Source: Pelotomaculum sp. UBA3103 (GTDB lineage: Bacteria > Bacillota > Desulfotomaculia > Desulfotomaculales > Pelotomaculaceae). Taken from it: 31,345 nt of DNA. The notes beneath the pieces were generated by a model that was not told the origin of the DNA, searched no databases, and was given only the letters and a program-made list of their open reading frames with translations. Both the position numbers and the translations under genes were made by a program. The stretch covers positions 1 through 31,345 of the forward strand of contig DFAP01000073.1 in assembly GCA_002365855.1 (NCBI GenBank). Reading direction: 5' to 3'. Shown here piece after piece: positions 13,816 through 21,756 of the stretch. Numbering within the stretch: the stretch's first letter is position 1; each line of letters starts with the position of its first letter.

Positions 13816-14876
13816 AATATTTCATTGATCTGATCAACGGTCTTAAGCGAGGCGAGATACATCCTGTTTATCTTTTTTACGGGGAGGAGTCCTATCTCAA
13901 AGAACAGGCCATATTACGTTTTAAGGAATGGTATTTACAAGGTGAGCCCGACATGAACTTTGACTTGATTAATGGTGAGACAACAACTCCTGCGGACATT
14001 GCGTCAAGAGCTGAGACACTTCCTTTTTTCTCCGGGAGGAGACTGGTAGTGGTTAAAAACCCAACCTTCTTTAAAGGCCCCAAGCGGGCAGGCAAGGATG
14101 CAGCGGCAGATGATGAAGAATCAGCCGGACAGCGGGGAGAGGCGCCGCTGCTGGAGTACATTAAAAATCCATTGGAATCGACCTGCTTGATCTTCACTAC
14201 CGGTGATTCGGTGGACAAGCGCAAGCGTGTTTTTAAGGCGATCAAGAAAAAAGGCCAGGCACTGGAGTTTGTATTTCTCAGCAGGGGGGAATTGGCTCGC
14301 TGGTTGGCGCAAAAAACCGGCGCAGCCGGGAAAAAGCTTGCTGCCGGGGCGGGGGAAACCTTGCTGAACGCCGCTGGACCATCCCTGCAAAAACTTGTTT
14401 CTGAGCTTGAGAAGTTGTTCAACTATACATACGGACGGGAAGTTATTACCCAGGATGACATCCGGCAGGTTTGCCCGGTTGGGATAGAAGAAAATATCTT
14501 TGCTATAGTGGACGCCGTGGGTGGCAGGAGGTGCGGAGACGCGCTTTCTGGGATCCGGGAACTGCTGGCAGCGAAGGAACCTCCGTTTAAAATCCTTTCC
14601 ATGATTTCCAGACAGTTCAGGCTCCTGCTGCAGGTGCGCGATCTGATGGGACGGGGCTGCCCTGCCAGAGAGATACCAGCTATACTTAAAATTCACCCCT
14701 ATACGGCTCAAAAGATTGTCGCCCAGTGCAAAAATTTCAGTCAAGATTATCTGATCGTGTCCATTCAGTCATTATCCGAGGTTGACCTTGCGGTAAAAAC
14801 CGGGCGACAGGAATTTTACCCGGCGGTGGAAAACTTTTTATTAAAGCTCTGCGCCGGGGAGACAGATAAGAAATGA
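13812..14876 (+). CDS. holA: DNA polymerase III subunit delta
   Basis: A 354-residue clamp-loader delta subunit. The N-terminus PVYLFYGEESYLKEQAILRFKEWYL and the following NFDLINGE, TLPFFSGRRLVVVKNP are typical of HolA. LQKLVSELEKLFNYTYG and RQFRLLLQVRDLMGRG are conserved stretches of the middle and C-terminal domains. Delta opens the beta clamp during loading. The start is a GTG overlapping the preceding stop, with AAGGTG just upstream. The gene neighbours rpsT on the opposite strand, a frequent Firmicute arrangement, with a shared terminator between them. Confidence 0.95.
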   Translation: MKYFIDLINGLKRGEIHPVYLFYGEESYLKEQAILRFKEWYLQGEPDMNFDLINGETTTPADIASRAETLPFFSGRRLVVVKNPTFFKGPKRAGKDAAADDEESAGQRGEAPLLEYIKNPLESTCLIFTTGDSVDKRKRVFKAIKKKGQALEFVFLSRGELARWLAQKTGAAGKKLAAGAGETLLNAAGPSLQKLVSELEKLFNYTYGREVITQDDIRQVCPVGIEENIFAIVDAVGGRRCGDALSGIRELLAAKEPPFKILSMISRQFRLLLQVRDLMGRGCPAREIPAILKIHPYTAQKIVAQCKNFSQDYLIVSIQSLSEVDLAVKTGRQEFYPAVENFLLKLCAGETDKK

Positions 14877-14890
14877 GCCTAACTACATAA

Positions 14891-14921
14891 AAAAACCACC
14901 CCTGCTCATAGAGTGGTTTTT
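14891..14921. terminator. Bidirectional terminator between holA and rpsT
   Basis: A perfect 9-bp stem (AAAAACCAC 14891-14899 with GTGGTTTTT 14913-14921). The A-run on one side and T-run on the other let it serve both convergent genes. Confidence 0.8.
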
Positions 14922-14926
14922 GCGTC

Positions 14927-15193
14927 CTATCCCGTCGTCTTGTTAAATCGCTTAGTCAGGCGGGATTTTTTACGTGATGCTGCATTTTTATGTAAAATGC
15001 CTTTAGTAACGGCTTTGTCTATAGCTCTTATCGCACCACGAAGACTGAGTCCCGCCTCTTCCTTGTCGGTAGTTTTCATGGCTGTTTCAAATTTTCTGAT
15101 AGTAGTTTTTAGAGCCGATTTAATCCGGGTATTGCGCATTGTCCTCAAACGGGTTACTTCCACCCGCTTTGACGCTGATTTAATGTTCGGCAT
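14927..15193 (-). CDS. rpsT: 30S ribosomal protein S20
   Basis: An 88-residue basic protein with the S20 pattern: MPNIKSASKRVEVTRLRTMRNTRIKSALKT, KAVTKGILHKNAASRKKSRLTKRFN. It binds 16S rRNA in the small subunit. The ATG at 15193 lies after a near-perfect GGAGGTGAT site. The longer in-frame extension to 15229 covers that site and is not used. Transcription probably starts from the promoter at 15220-15248. Confidence 0.97.
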   Translation of the reverse strand: MPNIKSASKRVEVTRLRTMRNTRIKSALKTTIRKFETAMKTTDKEEAGLSLRGAIRAIDKAVTKGILHKNAASRKKSRLTKRFNKTTG

Positions 15194-15219
15194 GACATTA
15201 TCACCTCCCAACGGCAACA

Positions 15220-15248
15220 ATTCTACCATGCACAGAAAAAAAATGCAA
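15220..15248 (-). promoter_or_regulatory. rpsT promoter
   Basis: On the minus strand, TTGCAT (15243-15248) and TAGAAT (15220-15225) have 17-bp spacing. The predicted start near 15213 is 20 nt before the S20 start codon. Confidence 0.65.
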
Positions 15249-15319
15249 GGGCTGCCGGTATATCCTTTGGTCTTTTGGTCAAAGCTATTTTTAGCTTATA
15301 AAAAAGGGGGTGAAGATGT

Positions 15320-15658
15320 ATGCAGTGGCTTGGACTTATTATTAGATTTTTTGTATCTGCCCTGGTTCTGATTGTGGTGAGTTGGATCTCGCCTGGCTTT
15401 GTGGTGAGTGGCGGAATCGTTGGGGCGTTGATAGCCGCAGCAGTAATTGTTGTGCTTGGTTACATTGCGGAAGCGCTTCTGGGAGACCGTATTTCCCCTC
15501 AGAGCAGGGGCCTGGTTGGATTTGTAACAGCGGCTGTAGTCATTTATCTGGCACAATTTATCATTCCAAGCTTGCTTAACGTAACTATTGTAGGCGCTTT
15601 GATATCCGCTTTTATTATCGGACTAATTGATGCTTTTGTGCCTACCGTCTTGCGCTGA
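15320..15658 (+). CDS. Phage-holin-family (PF04020-like) small membrane protein
   Basis: A 112-residue, very hydrophobic protein with about four transmembrane helices (roughly 5-23, 29-50, 63-80 and 85-105). The charged turn ALLGDRISPQSRGLVGFVTAA and closing LIDAFVP resemble the chromosomal phage_holin_4_2-type family found widely in Firmicutes and not tied to prophages. GGGGGTGA precedes the ATG. No lysis or phage genes are nearby. It lies between rpsT and spoIIP, where B. subtilis has the germination protease gene gpr. Its function is unknown; a role in the spore or cell envelope is only suggested by position. Confidence 0.8.
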   Translation: MQWLGLIIRFFVSALVLIVVSWISPGFVVSGGIVGALIAAAVIVVLGYIAEALLGDRISPQSRGLVGFVTAAVVIYLAQFIIPSLLNVTIVGALISAFIIGLIDAFVPTVLR

Positions 15659-15665
15659 GCGACCC

Positions 15666-15694
15666 TCATAAACCCCTCTTTCCGGGCATACAAT
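15666..15694 (+). promoter_or_regulatory. Sigma-E-type promoter of spoIIP
   Basis: TCATAAA (15666-15672) and CATACAAT (15687-15694) are 14 bp apart, matching the Bacillus sigma-E pattern (about kmATATT, 13-15 bp, CATACAmT). The expected start near 15701 gives a 25-nt leader. spoIIP is a known sigma-E-controlled mother-cell gene in Bacillus. Confidence 0.7.
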
Positions 15695-15722
15695 TAATGA
15701 ACGAGCCTGGAAGGAGGGGTTT
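15670..15722 (+). terminator. Terminator-like hairpin covering the spoIIP ribosome site
   Basis: An 18-bp stem (15670-15687 with 15705-15722, two G-U pairs) surrounds a 17-nt loop and ends in TTTT. The right arm contains the whole AGGAGGGG (15712-15719) of spoIIP, and the left arm and loop contain part of the sigma-E promoter. Read-through RNA from the upstream gene would form it. RNA started at the sigma-E promoter would lack the left arm. Confidence 0.7.
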
Positions 15723-15725
15723 TCT

Positions 15726-16787
15726 ATGCACTCCGCTCCCGTCAGCCGTTACCGGAGAATTCATCCCGCAGGCGCCCGCCGTACAATGACGGGGCTGATT
15801 TTTTCGTTTGTGGTCCTTATTTACATTGCGATAACGCTATCCTCCTTTGAGTGTCAACAAATAATTATCGAAAGAACCGGAAGCGTTTTCGAAAGAATAA
15901 TTACACATAACACAAAAGATCCTTTAAAAATTTTTAAACTTGCTGCGCCAATCCTCGGTTGGAGCAGTTTCGAAGGGGATTCGGTTTTTCTGACCCCTGC
16001 TGAGTATTTTTATTGGGCGGCGGGATATGCCGGGAGGGTGAACTTGAGTAGCCCGGCGGCAGTTTTACAATCACAAATACCTCTATTAGCTTCTGTGGAA
16101 TATCCGGGATTAATAAACGGGGCCGGTATTGTTACCACGGTACCCCAATCCGCGGCTCAAACCGCAACAGCGCTGCCGGGTGAAACTCTGGTGTGTATTT
16201 ATAATACCCATACCGGTGAAACATATAACCTGAGTGACGGGGTTGAGAGGCTGGACGGCAGGCACGGCGGCGTTGTTACGGTGGCGGAAGCCCTCCAGGA
16301 GGCTCTGGAAAAGACCCACGGAATCAAATGTGACAGGTCCGACAGGATTAATGACGCCAACTACGCCACTTCCTACCTGGAGTCGGAAAAAACGGCGCGT
16401 GAACTGCTGGCCGCCAATCCAAATACTGTGATGATCCTGGATATCCACCGCGATTCAGGTCAGACGAGGGAGCAGAGCGTGGTAAAGGTTAACGGTCAGG
16501 AGGCTGCGGCAATTCTGTTCATCGTCGGCTCAGAGACCCGCAGGCCGTTTCCAAACTGGCGTCAGAACCATGCCATCGCCATGGACCTGTCCGAAAGGCT
16601 CAATGATATGTACCCCGGCCTATCCCAGGGCGTCAGGGTAAAGGACGGCCTTTACAACCAGTCCCTGCACCCCGGCGCCGTGCTGGTAGAGATTGGGACA
16701 ACAGAAAATTCTACAGAAGAGGCGGTTTTATCAGCCCGTCTGCTTTCTGACGCCATAGCAGGGTATATTTACGGAACAGCAGATTAA
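15726..16787 (+). CDS. spoIIP: Stage II sporulation protein P
   Basis: A 353-residue protein with one N-terminal membrane segment (about 22-41) and an extracellular SpoIIP domain. The signatures are IYNTHTGETY (158-167), a zinc-ligand region; LDIHRDSG (238-245); and a late HPGAVLVEIGTTENSTEEA. SpoIIP is the amidase/endopeptidase of the DMP complex with SpoIID and SpoIIM. It thins septal peptidoglycan to drive engulfment in the mother cell. The ATG follows AGGAGGGG by 6 nt. The gene shows this organism carries sporulation machinery. It is followed by a terminator. Confidence 0.95.
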   Translation: MHSAPVSRYRRIHPAGARRTMTGLIFSFVVLIYIAITLSSFECQQIIIERTGSVFERIITHNTKDPLKIFKLAAPILGWSSFEGDSVFLTPAEYFYWAAGYAGRVNLSSPAAVLQSQIPLLASVEYPGLINGAGIVTTVPQSAAQTATALPGETLVCIYNTHTGETYNLSDGVERLDGRHGGVVTVAEALQEALEKTHGIKCDRSDRINDANYATSYLESEKTARELLAANPNTVMILDIHRDSGQTREQSVVKVNGQEAAAILFIVGSETRRPFPNWRQNHAIAMDLSERLNDMYPGLSQGVRVKDGLYNQSLHPGAVLVEIGTTENSTEEAVLSARLLSDAIAGYIYGTAD

Positions 16788-16840
16788 AGCTGCTTATAAA
16801 GGCCGATGCTTTTTGAACTCAGTTATTACAATAAGATCAA

Positions 16841-16875
16841 TAAAGGGGCAGCGAGATGGGGCTGCCCCTTTATGT
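16841..16875 (+). terminator. Terminator after spoIIP
   Basis: A perfect 12-bp stem (TAAAGGGGCAGC 16841-16852 with GCTGCCCCTTTA 16861-16872) has an 8-nt loop but only a short T-tract. In the remaining gap up to 17119 I see AT-rich sequence, a GGAGGG followed by T8 (17023-17038) without a gene, and no clear promoter. Confidence 0.7.
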
Positions 16876-17119
16876 TACCGTGGATGTACCGTATGCGCCA
16901 GAACCTTTGGCATGCGAAGTTATTTTTTAATTATTAAAACATTAACTGTTCATTAATTATTCATATTATTAAGGGTGTTGGTTTAGTTGGATGCTGAACA
17001 CCATGCTGTCTTATGTATAAGAAGGAGGGTTTTTTTTCAATAATATATATGGAATAAATATACAGCTAGTAGCCCTGACGCTAAATCAAAATATTAAATA
17101 TTCTCAAGGAGTATTGCCA

Positions 17120-17548
17120 ATGAGTCCGATCAAGTACCTACTGTCAGCGTTTTTTTTTATGGTAATAATATTTGCCGGCGTTAATGTCACACTTTCAGAA
17201 TTCAATCGTGACATATATCCAGAACAGGGGATAAGGGTTTTTGCCGTGGATGGCGTCAGGCATGGTTCTGTGGACCTGGAGGTTCTTGGCGCGAAGAAAC
17301 AGCTAATACTACCGGAATACTTGGAGCAGGATCTGCTCCAGGAAAGAGCAATAACAGCTTTTAACAATATTTTAGAGGCTGGCAGAGACCTTGGTAAGCA
17401 AAGTCCTGAACAGGCTTTTAAAAAAACACTTAAAACTATTCGCAGCCTGTCTGATAAAATAGCTGCAGACCTGAATTTTTGCGCCCGATATGTAACCGGC
17501 GATATGTCCTGGGAGGAAGATTTGCCTGGGCATGGAGAGGAACGATAA
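17120..17548 (+). CDS. Membrane-anchored protein at the yqxA position
   Basis: A 142-residue protein with one N-terminal membrane segment or uncleaved signal (about 5-24), then a soluble domain with charged, likely helical segments (YLEQDLLQERAITAFNNILEAGRDL). AAGGAG lies 8 nt before the ATG; an in-frame TTG at 17114 is too close to that site. It sits between spoIIP and lepA, exactly where B. subtilis has yqxA (DUF3679), also a small membrane-anchored protein. I cannot show sequence homology by eye, so equivalence is positional only. The function is unknown. Confidence 0.75.
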   Translation: MSPIKYLLSAFFFMVIIFAGVNVTLSEFNRDIYPEQGIRVFAVDGVRHGSVDLEVLGAKKQLILPEYLEQDLLQERAITAFNNILEAGRDLGKQSPEQAFKKTLKTIRSLSDKIAADLNFCARYVTGDMSWEEDLPGHGEER

Positions 17549-17552
17549 TAAT

Positions 17553-17581
17553 TTGATACCAGCCTACAGGTAGTATATAAT
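17553..17581 (+). promoter_or_regulatory. lepA promoter
   Basis: TTGATA (17553-17558) and a consensus TATAAT (17576-17581) have 17-bp spacing, 37 nt upstream of the lepA start codon. Confidence 0.8.
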
Positions 17582-17618
17582 TATATAGTTGTTCTAAATA
17601 TAAGGAGGAGTCTCCAAA

Positions 17619-19424
17619 ATGGAGTGGGAGAAGGAGAGAATTCGTAATTTCTGTATTATTGCCCACATTGACCACGGCAAGTCGACCCTGGCGGACAGGC
17701 TCCTGGAATATACGGGCGCTGTCTGCGGACGGGAGATGACTGAGCAGGTTCTGGACCAAATGGAACTTGAGCGTGAGCGCGGTATAACGATCAAAATGCA
17801 GGCTGTTCGCCTAAACTACCGTGCTGAGGATGGCCGTGATTATCAATTAAACCTGATCGACACTCCGGGACACGTTGATTTTTCTTATGAAGTGTCTCGC
17901 AGCCTGGCTGCCTGCGAGGGCGCGCTTCTGGTAGTGGACGCAGCTCAGGGAATAGAAGCTCAGACCCTTGCCAACGTTTACCTGGCCCTGGATCACAACC
18001 TGGAAATAATACCTGTTATAAACAAGATCGACCTTCCCAGCGCCGAACCTGAAATAGTTAAAAAAGAGATTGAAGATGTTATCGGCATTGACGCATCCTG
18101 CGCCGTTATGGCTTCCGCCAAACATGGCCAGGGGATCAAGGAAATCCTGGAGCAGATCGTTGCCAAAATACCCCCGCCGGGGGGACAGCCTCTGGCGCCG
18201 CTGAGAGCGATGATTTTCGATTCTCACTACGACCCGTACAAGGGTGTTATCGCTTACATCCGGGTTATAGAGGGTTCCGTTAAAACCGGCATGAGGGTCA
18301 GAATGATGGCTACCTGCAAGGAGTTTGAGTTAAACGAAGTAGGTATATTTAAGCCTGTCCCCGCCTCTATTGACAGGCTTCTTACCGGGGAGGTCGGCTA
18401 TATTGCCGCCAGCATTAAAAATGTTCAGGACTGCCGCGTGGGCGATACTGTAACAGATGCTGGTAATCCCGCTTCCATTCCACTGCCGGGCTACCGCAGG
18501 GTCACCCCGATGGTTTACTGCGGCTTGTATCCCGTTGACACGGTGGGTTACGAAGATTTAAGGGACGCCCTGGAAAAACTGGAGCTAAACGATGCCTCCT
18601 TGATTTTTGAACCGGAAACATCTGCCGCGCTGGGCTTCGGTTTCCGCTGCGGTTTTCTGGGACTTTTACATATGGAGATTATCCAGGAGCGGCTCGAGCG
18701 GGAGTACGGGCTTAGTTTAATCACTACCGCTCCTAATGTCATCTACCGGATCACCACTACCACCGGGGAGGTTGTTGAGATTGAAAACCCCAGCAAGATG
18801 CCCCCGGCCGGCAAGGTGGACATGATTGAAGAGCCCTATGTGAAAGCTACGATCATGACGCCCAAAGATTATGTGGGCGCGGCAATGGAACTAAGCCAGG
18901 AGCGCCGCGGTATTTTCGACAATATGGAATACATGGGCATCAACAGGGTGATGCTCACCTACGACATGCCTTTGAGTGAAATAATTTTTGATTTTTTTGA
19001 CCAGCTGAAGTCACGTACCAAAGGGTATGCCTCCCTGGATTACGAGCTGGCCGGTTTTAAACAGTCTGAGCTGGTCAAGCTTGATATCATTATCGCCGGT
19101 GAGGTGCTAGATGCCCTGTCGGTAATCGTGCACCGGGACAAGGCTTTCTACAGGGGCCGTGCGCTGGTTGAAAAACTTCGCGAGCTCATCCCCCGCCATC
19201 TTTTTGAAATTCCGATCCAGGCTTCTATAGGCAACCGGATTATTGCCAGGGATACGGTCAGGGCAGTGCGCAAGGATGTCCTGGCCAAGTGTTACGGCGG
19301 CGACATCTCGCGCAAGCGCAAACTGCTTGAGAAGCAAAAAGAAGGAAAGAAGCGGATGAAACAGGTTGGTAACGTCGAAATCCCACAGGAGGCATTTATG
19401 GCCGTTCTGAGAGTGGGAGAGTAG
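17619..19424 (+). CDS. lepA: Elongation factor 4 (LepA)
   Basis: A 601-residue translational GTPase. Near the N-terminus are the P-loop AHIDHGKST, switch [11 protein letters not shown], switch [10 protein letters not shown] and NKID. The LepA-specific C-terminal domain ends with [39 protein letters not shown]. LepA acts on ribosomes and has been linked to back-translocation and 30S biogenesis. AAGGAGGAG precedes the ATG. It has its own promoter, and hemW follows after 10 nt, as in Bacillus. Confidence 0.97.
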   Translation: MEWEKERIRNFCIIAHIDHGKSTLADRLLEYTGAVCGREMTEQVLDQMELERERGITIKMQAVRLNYRAEDGRDYQLNLIDTPGHVDFSYEVSRSLAACEGALLVVDAAQGIEAQTLANVYLALDHNLEIIPVINKIDLPSAEPEIVKKEIEDVIGIDASCAVMASAKHGQGIKEILEQIVAKIPPPGGQPLAPLRAMIFDSHYDPYKGVIAYIRVIEGSVKTGMRVRMMATCKEFELNEVGIFKPVPASIDRLLTGEVGYIAASIKNVQDCRVGDTVTDAGNPASIPLPGYRRVTPMVYCGLYPVDTVGYEDLRDALEKLELNDASLIFEPETSAALGFGFRCGFLGLLHMEIIQERLEREYGLSLITTAPNVIYRITTTTGEVVEIENPSKMPPAGKVDMIEEPYVKATIMTPKDYVGAAMELSQERRGIFDNMEYMGINRVMLTYDMPLSEIIFDFFDQLKSRTKGYASLDYELAGFKQSELVKLDIIIAGEVLDALSVIVHRDKAFYRGRALVEKLRELIPRHLFEIPIQASIGNRIIARDTVRAVRKDVLAKCYGGDISRKRKLLEKQKEGKKRMKQVGNVEIPQEAFMAVLRVGE

Positions 19425-19434
19425 GTGTTCGGTA

Positions 19435-20571
19435 ATGGCCATCGGTCTTTACATTCATGTGCCTTTTTGTATAAAAAAATGCTTTTACTGTGACTTCACA
19501 TCTTATCTTTTAACCTTTGAGGCGGCAGATGCTTATTTAAACGCCCTGTCCGGGGAGATCCGGATGTATGGCCACACCCTGCCCCACGGGCTGCGGGAAG
19601 TGTCCAGCGTGTATATCGGGGGAGGAACACCTACATGCCTTCCCGCCTGTGAAATCAGGTCTGTTTTAGAAAAAATTCGTTCAGTTTTTTCTCTTTTGCC
19701 GGAGTGTGAAGTTACTCTGGAGGCAAACCCGGGAACCATTAGCCAGGAGGGTCTTCAGGAGTTGGCAGAGTGCGGGGTAAACCGTCTCAGCCTGGGTATA
19801 CAGTCCTTTCAGGACAGTCATCTAGGCATACTGGGACGTATTCACACGGCCGGGGAAGCTGTGGAAGCTATACATTTAGCGAGAAAAGCAGGTTTTCGAA
19901 ACCTCAGTTTGGACCTTATTTATGGCATTCCAGGTCAGACTTTGGAAGAATGGCTTGAAACTCTTAGCCGGACAGTTGATCTGTCGCCGGAGCATATCTC
20001 TGCCTACGGACTGCAGCTCGAAGAAGGCACACCGCTTAAGCGGTCCGTTGAAAAAGGAGAATATGAAAAATGCCCGGAAGAGCTTGATCTGTCCATGTAT
20101 CAAGCAGCGATAGATTTTTTAACGGACAGTGGTTACGACCATTACGAAGTGTCTAATTTTGCCAGAACGGGAAAGCAGTGCGCGCACAACCTGGTTTACT
20201 GGATGAACCAGCCCTACCTGGGACTTGGCCCGGCTGCGCACTCCTGCCTCTTTGGAGAAAGATTCTCCAACGAGCCGTTGTTGGAAAGGTACCTGGATAA
20301 AGTCGCCAGAGGTGTGCTGCCTGTAGAGCACAGGTCAATATTAGGGGCCGGGGTAGAAATGTCCGAGACCATGTTTTTAGGATTAAGGCTGATCAATGGA
20401 GTTAACCTGAATTTGTTTCTCCGGCGCTATGGCTTTGAGGCAAATGAAATATACAGGGCACAGATTACCGGCCTTATTGAAAAGGGTCTGCTTGAACAAA
20501 TCAATGGTTTCCTGCGTCTCAGCAAGAAAGGACTGCCGGTGGCAAACAGGGTTTTCAGTGAGTTTGTGTGA
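19435..20571 (+). CDS. hemW: Radical SAM heme chaperone HemW
   Basis: A 378-residue radical-SAM protein with the cluster motif CIKKCFYC (Cys12, Cys16, Cys19) at the very N-terminus. YIGGGTPTCLP, NRLSLGIQSFQ and DLIYGIPGQTLEEW are hallmark stretches, and a HemN C-terminal domain follows. The length and cysteine pattern fit HemW, which inserts heme into respiratory proteins, rather than the longer coproporphyrinogen dehydrogenase HemN. These are often confused in annotation. It is in the lepA transcript. The frame ends 28 nt before the hrcA promoter, with no clear terminator between. Confidence 0.93.
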   Translation: MAIGLYIHVPFCIKKCFYCDFTSYLLTFEAADAYLNALSGEIRMYGHTLPHGLREVSSVYIGGGTPTCLPACEIRSVLEKIRSVFSLLPECEVTLEANPGTISQEGLQELAECGVNRLSLGIQSFQDSHLGILGRIHTAGEAVEAIHLARKAGFRNLSLDLIYGIPGQTLEEWLETLSRTVDLSPEHISAYGLQLEEGTPLKRSVEKGEYEKCPEELDLSMYQAAIDFLTDSGYDHYEVSNFARTGKQCAHNLVYWMNQPYLGLGPAAHSCLFGERFSNEPLLERYLDKVARGVLPVEHRSILGAGVEMSETMFLGLRLINGVNLNLFLRRYGFEANEIYRAQITGLIEKGLLEQINGFLRLSKKGLPVANRVFSEFV

Positions 20572-20599
20572 TTACAGATGTCCTTTTTCGTTCATTCCC

Positions 20600-20628
20600 T
20601 TGACAAAAATATGGAGTGGTGTTATTTT
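20600..20628 (+). promoter_or_regulatory. Sigma-A promoter of the hrcA operon
   Basis: A consensus TTGACA (20600-20605) and TATTTT (20623-20628) have 17-bp spacing. The predicted start near 20635 is just upstream of the CIRCE element. Confidence 0.75.
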
Positions 20629-20642
20629 TTATTTATGGCGTT

Positions 20643-20669
20643 TTAGCACTCAGCAGCATAGAGTGCTAA
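20643..20669. promoter_or_regulatory. CIRCE operator (HrcA binding site)
   Basis: TTAGCACTC (20643-20651), a 9-bp spacer and GAGTGCTAA (20661-20669) are a perfect match to the canonical CIRCE inverted repeat bound by the HrcA repressor. It is the only copy I found in the window and would control the operon from hrcA onward. Confidence 0.97.
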
Positions 20670-20700
20670 CAATATGCACAAAGGGGGTCCGGTGTGAAAT

Positions 20701-21741
20701 ATGGACGATCGCAAGCGAAAAGTGTTACTGGCCATCGTTCACGATTATATTGCCACTGCTGAACCGGTCGGATCCCGTACCATTGCAAAAAAATACAGGC
20801 TCGGTGTGAGCCCTGCAACCATTCGCAATGAAATGGCGGACCTGGAGGAGCAGGGTTATATTGAGCAGCCTCATACCTCAGCCGGACGCGTCCCGTCCGA
20901 GCGGGGTTATCGCTATTATGTGGACTATCTAATGGAGAAAGAACAACTATCCAGGGAAGAAGAAGAAATCATCCGCCGGGGCTATGAGACTAAAGTCAAG
21001 GATGTGGGCCAGGTCATTCATAAAACCGGTCAGCTTCTCTCCCAGCTTACGCATTGTACCGCCATGGTGCTCACGCCGCAGATTGGCACAAGCTGTTTCA
21101 GACATATACAGCTGGTGCCCATGCATTCATCACAGGCCATGGTAATTGTCGTGATGGATAACGGCATTGTACATCACAGGATGATTGAAACACCTGACAG
21201 TATCAGCTCTACCGACATGGAAACCCTGTCCAAAGTTTTAAACGCCAAGCTCCAGGGTTTGACTATGGAGAGCATCAAGCTTACTTTGATGAAGGAAATC
21301 TATCTTGAACTTGGCAGATACAAGCACATCCTGGATCTGGCCATGGAATTGATGCAGGACAGCCTGGTACTCAAGACGGAGGATAAAATATACCTGGGCG
21401 GGGTATTTAATATGTTAAGCCAACCGGAATTCCACAACGTGGAAAAGGTTAAAACCATGCTCAGCATTATGGAACAGGAAAAAATGCTCCACGAGCTTTT
21501 GGCCTGTGAGAGCCAGGACGATGGTGTAACAGTACGGATCGGCGGCGAGATTAAATACAATGTGATCAGGGACTACAGTATGGTTGCCGCGCCCTATTCT
21601 GTAAGCGGGCAAAAAATTGGCTCCATAGGTGTGCTCGGCCCGACCAGGATGGAGTACGCCAAAGTTATCAGTATAGTTGATTTCATGACAGCGAACCTTT
21701 CTCAGGTGCTGGAGCGGCTTATCCTGGGCGGGGGAAAGTAA
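20701..21741 (+). CDS. hrcA: Heat-inducible transcription repressor HrcA
   Basis: A 346-residue repressor. The N-terminal winged helix is typical: [70 protein letters not shown]. The C-terminal half carries the HrcA domain to the final [22 protein letters not shown]. HrcA represses by binding CIRCE and in Bacillus needs the GroEL chaperonin to stay active. The ATG at 20701 is preceded by GGGGG at longer than usual spacing. It is the first gene of the chaperone operon and represses it, including itself. Confidence 0.96.
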   Translation: MDDRKRKVLLAIVHDYIATAEPVGSRTIAKKYRLGVSPATIRNEMADLEEQGYIEQPHTSAGRVPSERGYRYYVDYLMEKEQLSREEEEIIRRGYETKVKDVGQVIHKTGQLLSQLTHCTAMVLTPQIGTSCFRHIQLVPMHSSQAMVIVVMDNGIVHHRMIETPDSISSTDMETLSKVLNAKLQGLTMESIKLTLMKEIYLELGRYKHILDLAMELMQDSLVLKTEDKIYLGGVFNMLSQPEFHNVEKVKTMLSIMEQEKMLHELLACESQDDGVTVRIGGEIKYNVIRDYSMVAAPYSVSGQKIGSIGVLGPTRMEYAKVISIVDFMTANLSQVLERLILGGGK

Positions 21742-21756
21742 GGGGGAACCTTTGTT

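Noticed and set aside
14121..14744. 207-codon antisense frame inside holA
   Set aside because: The sense frame is clear HolA; the opposite frame has low-complexity composition and no start signal.
15320..15658. Holin-family protein as a phage lysis gene
   Set aside because: No endolysin or phage genes are nearby. This membrane-protein family is common on Firmicute chromosomes.
16974..17002. Inverted repeat GGTGTT/AACACC in the gap after spoIIP
   Set aside because: A 6-bp stem with a 17-nt loop and no U-tract is too weak to call.
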